Shown piece by piece: positions 54,917-64,000 of a stretch of DNA of 64,000 nucleotides. The position numbers and the translations under genes are program-made. The stretch comes from Hygrocybe punicea (taxonomy: Eukaryota; Basidiomycota; Agaricomycetes; Agaricales; Hygrophoraceae), in assembly GCA_963556145.1 (NCBI GenBank), contig OY744465.1, positions 4,216,001-4,280,000 of the forward strand, read 5' to 3'. The notes under the pieces were generated by a model that did not search any database, was not told the origin of the DNA, and was given only the letters and a program-made list of their open reading frames with translations. Positions within the stretch are counted from its first letter, which is position 1, and every line of letters begins with the position of its first letter.

Positions 54917-57900
54917 CTACCACGTAATGGTATAGAAACAGTAAACTGCGATCCAAGGGACCAGTATGAATGCAATGTCTTCAAGCTGAAAATATGACAG
55001 GTCTGGTTCACTGTCTGACTGAGTTGTCGAATGGTCAGAAAGATCATGATTGTCTTCCGAAGACACGGAATGAACCGAGAGATTGCCTTCGCATCCATCA
55101 GTTTTTGTGCGAGAACTGTGAAAGGGGATAGGCGGACCTGGCAGAATGCACGGGCTCGTGTGAGCAGTCGGGTTCGGTGATGTCAAAGCCAAAGGAGTTG
55201 TGCCAATAGGTGTGGACAGTCGTAATAGAATAGGATGGTCTGCATGAGAATGGAGCACTGTTCCACGACCAGATTCGTCAACTGGAATATGTGGTGATGG
55301 CTGGACACCTAATTCAGGAGAACGGCACTGCGTCCATGCCGTGCCATGCACAAACCGGCTAAAATCCAGCCGAGTCGTGCGCTGACCACAAACAACCAGT
55401 GTTTCGATACCACACAAGCCACCTCGACAAGGCGGCGGGACCCAAAAAGAAACACCATCACTGCTTGAATCCTTACTCGCGTGGTCATCATCGTCTGCTA
55501 GAGCTACCCACCCATGTGACTGCTCAATACGGCGAGAGCTGAGAGTGCGTCCACCGCCAATAGTCATGATTCCATCTCGATGGCTCCGAATGTCTGAGGG
55601 CAAAATCGTAGACGTCTCGGGATCCCAAATGCGAAACATTGAGTCGTCGGAACCTGGGTCCACCAGCTTGCCATCCGGGGAAAACACATGGACCAAGTAG
55701 CCTGGATCTGCATTGATCTGGCATGTCTCGGCATCCCAAATGCGAATGGTCTTGTCAAAGGAGCCTGAGACCACCCGCTTGCCATCTGGCGAAAACGCAA
55801 CGGAATTGACATCCTCCGTGTGGCCTTCGAAAGGACCTGCGACGATCCTCCCAGTCTTGGCATCCCAAATGCGAATAGTCTTGTCAGCAGAGCTTGAGAC
55901 CACCCGCTTCCCATCTGGCGAAAATACAACAGAAAAGACCTCCTTGTGGCCAATGAAAGGACCTGCAACGGTTCGACCGGTTTCGGTATCCCAAATACGA
56001 ATAGTCTTATCAAAGGATCCTGACGCCACCAATTGGCCATCTGGTGAAAATGCAACGGAAATGACCGCCTCCATGTGACCTTCGAAAGGACCTGCAACCA
56101 TCACGCCAGTCTCGGCATCCCAAATGCGAATCGTCTTGTCGAAAGAGGCTGAAGACACCCTCTTGCCGTTAGGTGAAAATGCAACGGAAATGACCGCCTT
56201 CGTGTGGCCTTCGAAAGGACCTACGACGGTCTCACCGGTCTCAGAATTCCAAATGCGAATTGTCTGATCGACAGAGCCTGAGACGATCCGTTTACCATCT
56301 GGCGAGAACGCAACAGAAAAGACCTCCCCAGTGTGGCCTTCTAAAGGACTTAGGATGGCTTGGCCAGTCTCCGCATCCCAAATGCAAATCGTTTTGTCGA
56401 AAGAGCCTGAGACTACCCTCTTGCCGTCCGGCGAAAACGCAACGGCGACGAGTATCTCCGTGTGGCCGTCGAAAGGGCCTGCAACGATTTGACCGGTCTC
56501 CACATCCCAAACGCGAATGGTCTTGTCGACAGAGCTTGACACCACTCGTTTGCCATCGGGCGAAAACGCAACGGATACTACCGCCTTCGTGTGGCCGTCG
56601 GACTGACCTGCGATCTCACTGGTTTCAGCATCCCAATTGCCATCGAGCAAAAGTCCACTGAAAGACGCTGCATCCGTGTGGCCTCGAAATATATTGACCG
56701 GCCAATTCTTAGCAAGCCCTGAAATGACAGAGAGGGTGTTTGCAAATTGTGATTGATACTGCCTTGCGACCAAGGACTGGGAAGGAGAAAATGGCAACGC
56801 TGACAGGTAAATATGAGGGGTGGATGCTGAAATTGGCACGGCGAAAGTGAGAATGAATTGGCTGGCGTCTCGAGCAAACTCTGATACATCGTTATCAAAT
56901 CTCTGTGAATTGAGATTGATGAATACAGCGTCGTGAAGCTCACAAGGCGTCAACAGCTTACTTCAATCCAGGGCATCACTGTCATCAGTGCTATCTTGGC
57001 AGCTGAGATATTCGTCGTTAGGCTCATGACTTCTAGCCAATAGAGGAAGCGAACATAGAGGAAGTCCTTGACTTCGTCAATCAGGGAAGCCTCATCTTGG
57101 TTGATCGTCGTATCTCGAAGATGAGCCCCCCAAAAACGGCATGAATATAACAAGGGATCTGGGATGTTAGTCTTGATTCGCACTGGCAAATCCTTCACGT
57201 TGTCGTTGAAAAGATGGGATGTCTCCAAGTTGCAAATGTTAAACTTCAGCCCGTCCTTCATCAACCGGAGGCACGCCATTGTGAGATTCCGACTCTCGAT
57301 GCCTGGATCTATAAAGAATTGTTTCGGACATCGTTCGCGGTCGCACAAGAAATCGCTGAATGAGGTATGGCAAGTTCGGAAACGATTATCTGTGCTTCCG
57401 GAGATGATAGAAGACAGCTTGTCAAGGACCAACCTGACGGATGGCTTCGGTTGTGATACGAAGTTATGTAATTCATCACAATGTAAAGGAACTTTGGCGA
57501 GGACGATGACGGCGATAATAAATCTCGAAACTGCTAGCTCCGGGAACCCAATCCCTTGAAATGAGAATTCGAGGATTTGCTGATATAATTTGGTGAGATT
57601 GTCGCTTCCACCCAGTTCGCCGTTCAGGACCAGTTTCAGGCGCTCGTCTGGGAATCCTTGCTCTATAAACTTCACCACAGTCTCTGCCCAAATGAAAAGA
57701 CCAGCAGCCCGTGTGGTTAGGGCATCAAGGATTTGCTTCCCTGGCCAATTGGGGAATGACGACCCTCCAAGCTCAATAAAACGCTCTTCGAAGAAATGAC
57801 GGATATCATTGTTCGCATCGGCACTCACATCGCTTCCGGTGGGGAGCGCTATCTGCTTGCAGATGGATCGGAATGATTCGGGTACACGCTCGTCGCGGCC

Positions 57901-58682
57901 GGTGACTATTAGTTTGAGCGTCCTCGGGAAATACGACCACTGGATGAGAGTGTCGAGAAGGACTTTCCGTTGCGCTTCTTGAGAGCGATCCGAATCACAT
58001 TCGTCTAAGGCATCTATGAGAATGACGGGCATGGTGTGAGTTGGGATATGGTCGAAACACTCTGTCAACGGCTCCTGAATCAGATACCGGAAATGCAAGG
58101 CGACGTCTGCCCTTTTGGGATCGACTTCGCTCCGTTCCAAAACTTGGATTAAGACTTTGGTGAAGGTAGGGTTAAACTGGGCCAAATCATATGCTACAGT
58201 ACGCCACAGGGCCGCAGGATCGCTCAGCGTAACGTCTCCTCGTCTAAAGCCAAAACTGGACCCCAGGCGACGTCGCTTCGTGAGTCTTGATACTAAACTG
58301 GATGCGATGGTTGATTTTCCTGCACCAGAGCTGCCACTGAGCCACAGAATGTTCGGTGCGTCGACATCATCCAGCCATCGATCGATATTCTTGAATATGT
58401 CCTCTCGAGTTCCCTTCATACACTGCGAAACATAGCACCCACTTCGCTCTACAGGCTTCAAAGTGGCGAGTATCTTTTCGCCGGTACTAGCAGCTCCTTC
58501 CAAAAGGCCCGACGGAGTCTTCGAGAAGAAGTCCTCCCTTCCGGTGCTCGCAACAATGCTGCACCAGATGATCAGCTATCGGCACGTATCCTCGACAAAT
58601 AGTTCACTTACATATCATCCTGATTGATGTGTCTGTCGCTGAGGGTATTGGTTTCGATAGCGTTGGTGGAGGCGTCTAACAT
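54917..58682 (-). CDS. NACHT-WD40 NLR-type STAND protein
   Basis: The N-terminal exon starts at the ATG at 58682 (MLDASTNAIETNTLSDRHIN) and splices (gtaagt...gcag) to IVASTGREDFFSKT. It then runs into a NACHT module: Walker A LSGSSGAGKSTIASSL, Walker B MPVILIDALDECD, and FPRTLKLIVTGRDERV. A short intron near 56950 joins to the WD40 exon: seven near-identical repeats (GHTxAVxSVAFSPDGKRVVS / SFDKTIRIWDAETG) and two degenerate ones. A conserved C-terminal cap (VSFWVPPPCRGGLCGIETLV, then RLDFSRFVHGTAWTQC) follows, and the protein ends with a hydrophobic helix (IAFILVPWIAVYCFYTITW). Such proteins in fungi mediate non-self recognition and regulated cell death (HET-E/D relatives). No HET or HeLo domain is seen at the N-terminus. 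Confidence 0.85.
55600..56640 (-). repeat. near-identical WD40 repeats of about 129 bp
   Basis: Seven units in tandem share long nearly invariant strings at the nucleotide level (for example GCGAAAACGCAACGG and GAATGGTCTTGTC-type blocks on the plus strand). Differences concentrate in a few codons around the GPFxGHTxx and GSxDKTIRIW positions. Internal conservation this high indicates recent unequal exchange. Confidence 0.8.
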
Positions 58683-58904
58683 GAAGGAGAATTGAACATG
58701 CGGTTAGAGTAGTTGCACAAGGCACCACAGGCACCTCTCACACGATGTCAGTGAGAGCTCCGAATAGAGTCTGTGCTCGTCCACAAGAGGCAATAGACAC
58801 CGTATTCGACCTCACGTGATACCTAGCTTATACAGTCCCTCTTAACCCATACCCCTCGGTCACAGCTCTAAGCTATGGGTTATTAGGGAGTATGACATTC
58901 AAGG

Positions 58905-59513
58905 CACAGGAGACAGACGAGGATTTTTTGTGATCAAATAATATGCAAATATCCAGTCACATTTGAAAACTATTTACATTGTTATCTTGCTTGTGAAAAT
59001 ATTGTAGAAAATAATGTTATGTAAATGCAGTATTCATATAGAAAATAGTGCATATAGAAAATACAATTATCTAGGTCTTTATTGTTTTCATTATTGTGTA
59101 CATGTATTCAGAAAAAAGAAAAAGACCCAAATATTTAGGATTTCTGGCCAGATATTTGTGGATCTTATTGTCAGGCAGATCTTCAAGTTGAGATAATTCA
59201 GGCACAAGTCAGGTCCTAATTATCTGGAGAACAAATAGTCTAAAATTCTGCCCTCACAATAAAAGCCATAGATATCAGTCTGGAAATCCTAAATATTTGA
59301 ATCATTTTCTCTTTTCTGAATACATGTTCACAATAATGAAGGCTGAAATAATTGTAATTTCTGTATGCACTATTTTCTGTATGAATACCACTTTTAGATA
59401 ATATTATTTTCTGCAATATTTTCACAAGTGAGATAACAACACAAATAGTTTCAAAATGTGACTGGATATTGGTGTCTTATTCAATCACAAAAAATCATCA
59501 TCTGTCTCCTGTG
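58905..59513. mobile_element. 609-bp foldback/MITE with about 270-bp inverted arms
   Basis: The left arm (58905 to about 59183) and right arm (about 59249-59513) are inverted copies with scattered mismatches. Both start CACAGGAGACAGA on their outer strand, followed by TTTTTTGTGAT, CAATATCCAGTCACATTT-like, TTGTGAAAATATTG and ATATTTAGGATTTC. The centre (about 59184-59248) is unpaired. A 3-bp AGG flanks both ends (58902-58904, 59514-59516). Ends in CACAG with a 3-bp duplication hint at a CACTA-type family, but this is weak. No coding capacity. It sits about 220 bp upstream of the NLR start, so it may affect that promoter. Confidence 0.75.
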
Positions 59514-59969
59514 AGGGAGTTACTAGAAATAGGTCCCGAAAATGAATAAATAAATCAGAAAAAAATAGTACACTACTTTTTGAACATTTTCGGTGACAAT
59601 ATCAACCACCATGACTAAAGTAGTCGGTAAGTTGAAGTAGCAGTCATAGAATGGGACTCCTCTAAGCGCATTTGACGTCTGAAAGAGGCTAGCATTGCCT
59701 CCAGCTTCCGTGCAAGGGGATCATTCACACTATCAATATACCTGTTGATGACTGATGTGGCCTGAAGCACCTCACGATGTGGTGGATGAAGTTCAACAGG
59801 AATGTCATCAATGTCATCATGCAGCCCCTCTTTCTGTGCTTTTCGTGCATCCAGTACTGCCTGGCAGATCTCCTCATCTGTTGCATCATCCATCATATGT
59901 GATTCATTCGCTGGGTTGAGTAGTGCCTCAATATCCATTCAGTTGCTGGCTTGAAGTGCCCCAGTCAAC

Positions 59970-60155
59970 ACTGGCAGATGCTGCTTGGTGTGAGGTGGAT
60001 GCAACAACTATCAGGCATTGCTGGCACAAGGCAGCAATTCTGCCTTCCACAGATTCTGCCACACCAATCCAGCCCACCATCCCCATCTCGTCACTCCTTA
60101 ACATCAATGATGCCCATCAAGATCCAGTTGCAAACACTGAGGAGCAGGTTGAGGC
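59970..60155 (+). other. in-place inverted segment B of the transposase
   Basis: The plus strand reads ADAAWCEVDATTIRHCWHKA AILPSTDSATP...HQDPVANTEEQVEAA. In intact pogo/Tigger transposases this follows QLxAMRL and precedes the GALQASN-MDIEALLN tail. It is therefore at its proper place in the order but on the wrong strand. Its outer border, about 59962-59975, carries a short palindrome-like string CCAGTcaacACTGG. Confidence 0.75.
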
Positions 60156-60330
60156 TGCAACTTTGAGCCCAATCTCACTGCACATGTCGAATTGATGGAT
60201 CAAGGCATCATCTGATGCTTTAAGGCTCATTATCGTGCCAAGTATATTGAACATGCCATTGACCGGTATGATGCAGGCATCACCCCTTCTGAAATCTATG
60301 ATATCAATCAACTCCAAGCTATGTGGCTTC
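60156..60330 (+). other. in-place inverted segment C of the transposase
   Basis: The plus strand reads FEPNLTAHVELMDQGII, a stop, then CFKAHYRAKYIEHAIDRYDA and GITPSEIYDINQLQAM. In intact elements this follows NIRV and precedes ADAAW. It too is in its correct position but reversed, independently of segment B. Confidence 0.75.
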
Positions 60331-60768
60331 TTGACACGGATGTTCTGAAGACCATCTGGGACAATATGACCAGAACAATTATCTTGTAGATGAACAATCT
60401 TGCAGTTTTTTGCCTCCAGTTCACAATTAGTGTTGCTGTGGCTAAGGCTAGTGGTCGGCTAGTAGCCGTTAGCCTAGCCGAATTTAGCTTAGCTAGGGTC
60501 CAGCTAAGCTAAGGCTACCAGCTATGGCTACCTCAAAATTTTAGCCATAGCTGGCAGCTAAGCTGCAGCTAATTACAGTACATTATCAATTGTATTCTAG
60601 GTAATATACAATTTATTTATCTAACATTTTGTAGTTGAAATGCATGAATACAAAGGTTCTTGTGCATGTGACATGTGTGACATATAGTCTCACATCAACT
60701 CAAAACGATATTCTACCACCACAATCATGACAAGTGCAAACAAGAACAACAACAACATGAAAACACAC

Positions 60769-60882
60769 AACAATGACAATGACAACAACAATGACAATGA
60801 CAATGACAATGACAATGACAACGACAATGACAATGACAATGACAATGACAATGACAATGACAATGACAATGACAATGACAAC
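60769..60882. repeat. (GACAAT)n hexanucleotide repeat
   Basis: About 18 consecutive units of GACAAT (or ACAATG in phase) with a few GACAAC variants inside the outer hAT-like element. It is open in several frames on both strands. The resulting repetitive peptide frames are not taken as genes. Confidence 0.9.
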
Positions 60883-61395
60883 CATGACAACCCCGCATAG
60901 CAACCCAAAAATGGGCCACCAAGTTGTGACGGTGACAACAACAATGGAAAGGAAAGCTGGGAGGGTGGTGCACCCACCTACTGGCCCAGGTACATCCCCC
61001 CAAATCTGGTCCCAATGACATGGGCTAATGAGGGGAATGGACAAGGCGACAATGAAGATGGACACAGTAACCCCACCTCGCAAACATGCCCCAGCCACAT
61101 CAATTGACATGCAGACGCCCATTGGAAGTCCCCAGCCCCATCCAACCTCGTGAAGACAGACAGAGCACATCAATTGATGTGCTCCTGTTGTTCGCAAGGT
61201 AGTTAGCATGCGTGGATACCCATGGAAAGTCCCTGGCCCCTTCCAACCTCGCATGGATGCCCATGGAAAGTTGTTGCTGCAACGACAAAGATGGACACAT
61301 CAAAAATAGCAGGGAGGGGGATGAGGACGAGAAGTCCCTGTCCTCTCCCTACTGTCAGCCCTCAAGCCACCATGCCTCGTGAATGCACGCCAACG

Positions 61396-62819
61396 TAGTG
61401 TTGCCGAAGTTCAGTTCGGTCCGGTTCCGACCCTTTTTGGCGGAACCGCGAACCGAACTTCGGGTCCGGTTTGGCCCTGCGCCAAACCGGAACCCAGACG
61501 GCATCGAACCGTCTCTCCGCATTCGGTCTGGGTTCAGATGCGGTCTGAACCCCGGACCGAGGTGGGCTCACCCCATGAGCTCTGTTCTCCTCGCAAATGG
61601 CAGGCACGTATCAATTGATACGGCGCTGCACTTCGCGAGGTAGTTGGGCTGCGGGGGAGCCGTCTGGCGCTGCTGCTGCTGCCACTGCTGCTGTTGCTGT
61701 TGCTGCTGGTGCTGCTGCTGCTGCCACTGCTGCTGCTGCTGCTGTCGTGGCCGTTGCTGCTGCTGCTGCTGCCGCCATTGCTGCCGTTGCTGCTGCCGCC
61801 GTTGCTGCCGTTGCTGCCATTGCTGCTGCCGCTGTTGCTGCTGTTGCTGCCATTGCTGCTGCCGCTGTTGCTGCTGCTGCCGGCATTGCTGCTGCTGCTG
61901 CTGGCCGTCGTGGTTGCCACTGCCACTGCCGCTGCCGCTGCCGCCGTTGCTGCCATTGCTGCCATTGCTGCTGCCACTGTTGCTGCTGTTGCTGCCATTG
62001 CTGCTGCCGCTGTTGCTGCTGCTGCCGCATTGCTGCTGCTGCTGCTGGCCATCGTGGTTGCCACTTCCGCTACCGCTGCCGCTGCCGCTGCAGCTGCCGG
62101 CATTGCTGCTGCTGCTGCTGGCCGTCATGGTTGTCGTTGCCATTGGATGGCTTTTGCTGTTGCCGCTGCCGCTGCCGCTGCTGCTGCTGCCGTTGCTGCC
62201 GGCGCTGCTGCTTCCGCTGTTGCTGCTGCTTCCGCTGTTGCTGCTGCTGCTGGCCATTGCCGTTGTCGTTGCCTGGTTGCTGTTGCCGTTGCCATTGCCA
62301 TTGCCGTTGCCGCCGCTGGTGGTGGTGGTGGTGGTGGTGGTGGTGGTGTTGCTGCTGTCCCGCGTCCCTTGGCATTGCGTTGGCGTTGGCATTCAACTTG
62401 TGCCAAGGTGGGTGTGGTCGCGATGTGGTCGCGGTCAAGTTGCCTGTCGCAAATAACATTAGTAAAGTTAAGAAAAAATCGAAACATACCTTGATGAACA
62501 CAACACAAATTGTGTTGTGTTCAACCCGCGTTGATGTTGCTGTGTTGCGTGAAAGGTCACCGCCGGTCACATGATGCCGTTTAACACGAAATAGTAAGTA
62601 AAGAAATACAAAAAACAAATGAAATCAATACCTTAAAAATATCCGCGTTCACGGTTTGAACGCAGTTTGGAGCCGTTCAGGAAATCCGGCAGGCCTTGAA
62701 ACCCGGAACTGAACCCGCGGTCCAGTTCAGCACTTGGCTGAACTTAGACCGAACTTAGGGTTCGGTTTGGGGTTTGAACCAGGTTCGGCTAGGTTCGGAA
62801 CCGAACTACGGCAACACTA
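61396..62819. mobile_element. hAT-like non-autonomous element (inner, nested)
   Basis: Ends TAGTGTTGCCGAAGTTC (61396-61412) and, inverted, TAGTGTTGCCGTAGTTC (62803-62819), flanked by a perfect 8-bp duplication CGCCAACG (61388-61395 and 62820-62827). Subterminal regions hold many GGTTCGG/CCGAACC-type units (61405-61560; 62690-62815), a different motif from the outer element. The interior is mostly triplet repeat. The perfect duplication says it inserted later than its host element. Confidence 0.85.
61660..62350. repeat. CTG/CCG/TTG triplet-rich array
   Basis: About 690 bp of almost uninterrupted CTG, TTG, CCG and CCA-type triplets in the inner hAT-like element, ending in a (GGT)n tract at about 62318-62346. 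Because the period is three and stops are rare, four or more frames are open over 140-325 codons (poly-Gln/Ser/Ala one way, poly-Leu/Ala/Cys the other). These are compositional artefacts, not genes. Internal duplications of about 150 bp are visible (for example around 61900-61950 and 62040-62090). Confidence 0.9.
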
Positions 62820-63215
62820 CGCCAACGTGTCAACCAATGTATCTGGCACCAACAACTCAAACAACGATGACATGGCCAAAACAACATCAATGACATCCAG
62901 TGATGAGTTGTCAACACCTTGTGTGTGAACGCTGCAATGTCAATTGATGTTGGCACGATGCATGTGAGGTGAATTGAGGGCCAGGGTAGGGTACAGGTAC
63001 CTACTCACCTGCTACCTACACAGCTTGGTTGCAGCTTGGTTGGTCAAGCTGCAGCTAAGTCACTGCATCAACTATAGCCAGCAGTAGTCAACTGTAGTCA
63101 GCTACCTTCGACTACTGGCTATGACTATAAAAATTTAAGTAGTTAGCTTAGTCATAGCTGCGGCTAACCTTAGCTGGCTTGTGGCTAGCTTAGCCACAGC
63201 AACACTATTCATGAT

Positions 63216-64000
63216 CCCATTGCTGAAGCTATTTTTGATACAGGGCCAAAGTCATCCAGGCTTTTGCATTATTCTGGTAGTAGAAACCGAGCTGTGCACC
63301 TGTCTTATTTCCAAACACTCGAGGTTTCTTTGCTTTCCCAATAATGATAGGTGGCAGTTTCTCTGATCCATCTGCATTAGATGTGAAGGTGTAAGTCAGC
63401 CTGACCTTTTTGCCCTTGACTCCTGAATTCATCTTGTTGGCAAGCCCTCTATCTGGAGGCATGCTGTATTGGAAATAAGTGTTACTGAAATGAAATCAAC
63501 AGATATGGTATGTGCCAGTAGGACAACCCAGTTTCATCCATGTTAAAAAGGTCACATAGCTCACCACCATACTTCTCAATCAGCTCCTGGATATGCTCCT
63601 GCTCCCCTTTCATGGTCTTTGTGTCCATTGATGTGGCCTCACCATGATGCTTAAACTCTCGCAAGTTATTCCTCACCTTGAAATGAGCCAACCAACCCTC
63701 ACTTAAATGGAGATGTTCATCTGCAGGGACACCAACCAGGTCTGCAAATTTCATCCACTTTTGGCATAGGACTTCACCAGTGATGAGAATGTCATTTGCC
63801 ATTGCCTTCAACACCCAAAGTTCTAACATTTTGGTGACCTCTGGATGTTGAGTTTGATGGGCCTGTGTTGTGTGTGTGCCATTGTTTTGTCCCCATTCTT
63901 CCTGTGACTTTTCTTCATCCTTCACCCATGCAGAGACAAGTGGCTGTGCTCAGTTAGCCTTCATTCTTTTTGATGGCAAAGTATCGAGTGCATGGGGATT
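63216..64000 (-). pseudogene. pogo/Tigger-type transposase relic, N-terminal part (runs off window)
   Basis: The minus strand carries the CENP-B-type DNA-binding region (ITGEVLCQKWMKFADLVGVP, LSEGWLAHFKVRNNLREFKH, HGEA) and the start of the DDE domain (LCDLFNMDETGLSYW). After a short interruption (63481-63463) it continues MPPDRGLANKMNSGVKGKKV, SNADGSEKLPPIIIGKAKKP and NKTGAQLGFYYQNNAKAWMT to LALYQK and a stop. It then meets the hAT-like insertion at 63215. An in-frame stop near 63950 and the interruption show decay. The element's 5' end is outside the window. Confidence 0.85.

Larger units (their letters stand above)
59615..60427 (-). pseudogene. pogo/Tigger-type transposase relic, C-terminal part, rearranged
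   Basis: On the minus strand, 60420-60332 reads IVHLQDNCSGHIVPDGLQNI RV, corresponding to the DNFSGH catalytic Asp block of pogo/Tigger DDE transposases. From about 59970 to 59615 it reads GALQASN, an in-frame stop, then MDIEALLNPANESHMMDDAT, DEEICQAVLDARKAQ and PLARKLEAMLASFRRQMRLE, the normal C-terminal tail. The stretch between these two parts lies on the other strand (see the two inverted segments). With stops and inversions the gene is dead. The N-terminal half is at 63216-64000, separated by a 2.8-kb insertion. Confidence 0.8.
60428..63207. mobile_element. hAT-like non-autonomous element (outer)
   Basis: The ends are TAGTGTTGCTGTGGCTAAG at 60428-60446 and its exact reverse complement at 63189-63207. 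They are flanked by an 8-bp duplication matching at six positions: TTCACAAT (60420-60427) and TTCATGAT (63208-63215). Eight-base duplications and TAGTGTTGC termini are typical of the hAT superfamily. Both subterminal regions (60440-60560; 63040-63190) are packed with AGCTAAG/CTTAGCT units in both orientations, the kind of sites hAT transposases bind. No transposase is inside. It interrupts the pogo transposase between the LALYQK...LQQWD and LEAKNCKIVHLQDN parts. A younger element sits inside it. Confidence 0.8.

Noticed and set aside
55600..56640. Plus-strand frames with repetitive sequence opposite the NLR
   Set aside because: Mirror translations of the WD40 repeats; no independent gene.
60690..61254. 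Minus- and plus-strand frames encoding repetitive Val-Ile, His-Cys or Met-Thr runs
   Set aside because: Translations of the (GACAAT)n repeat; not genes.
61534..62618. Long open frames on both strands (up to about 325 codons) rich in Gln/Ser or Leu/Ala/Cys
   Set aside because: They arise from a triplet-repeat array with few stop codons inside a mobile element. Several frames are open at once and none shows a domain.

Overview
The window looks like nuclear DNA of an agaricomycete (mushroom-forming basidiomycete). Genes are dense and intron-rich, with introns of about 50-60 nt. Several families are typical of that group: a DUF6533-type membrane protein, an F-box/LRR protein, a TPR-CHAT protein, a NACHT-WD40 NLR, a small beta-trefoil protein, a GH71 alpha-1,3-glucanase and the BUD22, SOK1/TCP11 and VMA2 housekeeping genes. 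All multi-exon models below were joined by eye from reading frames and GT..AG sites, so ends are firmer than internal junctions. I recognised no tRNA, rRNA or CRISPR array.

Layout. 0-8 kb: the 3' part of an F-box protein, two divergently transcribed membrane-protein genes and an MPS1/TTK spindle-checkpoint kinase. 8.5-14.6 kb: a 1.2 kilo-residue TPR-CHAT (caspase-like) protein, a conserved fungal protein of unknown function and a beta-trefoil protein. 14.8-19.7 kb: three redox or metabolic enzymes (saccharopine-dehydrogenase-like reductase, nitronate monooxygenase, PrxQ-type peroxiredoxin). 19.7-23.7 kb: gene-poor. 23.7-35.3 kb: TCP11/SOK1 protein, V-ATPase subunit B and tubulin-folding cofactor D, all on the minus strand. 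36.5-38.5 kb: two small genes, one of them a tiny three-helix membrane protein with a minisatellite in an intron. 38.6-43.6 kb: BUD22, a zinc-finger gene and an intronless polysaccharide deacetylase, followed by an inverted partial copy of the BUD22 3' region and a direct partial copy of its middle. 44.5-54.6 kb: a PP2C phosphatase with a myristoylation-type N-terminus, a NUDCD1-like CS-domain protein, a candidate SCM3/HJURP centromere protein and GH71. 54.9-58.7 kb: a NACHT-WD40 NLR with near-identical WD repeats. 58.9-64 kb: a transposon graveyard.

The graveyard holds the most unusual structure. A 609-bp foldback element lies next to a pogo/Tigger-type transposase relic. The relic is interrupted by a 2.8-kb hAT-like element (8-bp imperfect duplication), which itself contains a 1.4-kb hAT-like element with a perfect 8-bp duplication and about 0.7 kb of CTG/CCG-type triplet repeats. 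Within the relic's C-terminal part, two adjacent segments are each inverted in place relative to the canonical order. The candidate 'systems' are the TPR-CHAT protein and the NACHT-WD40 NLR (fungal cell-death or non-self-recognition architectures). Several conserved genes relate to microtubules or chromosome segregation (MPS1, TBCD, SCM3 candidate), but nothing in the sequence shows that they act as a cluster.
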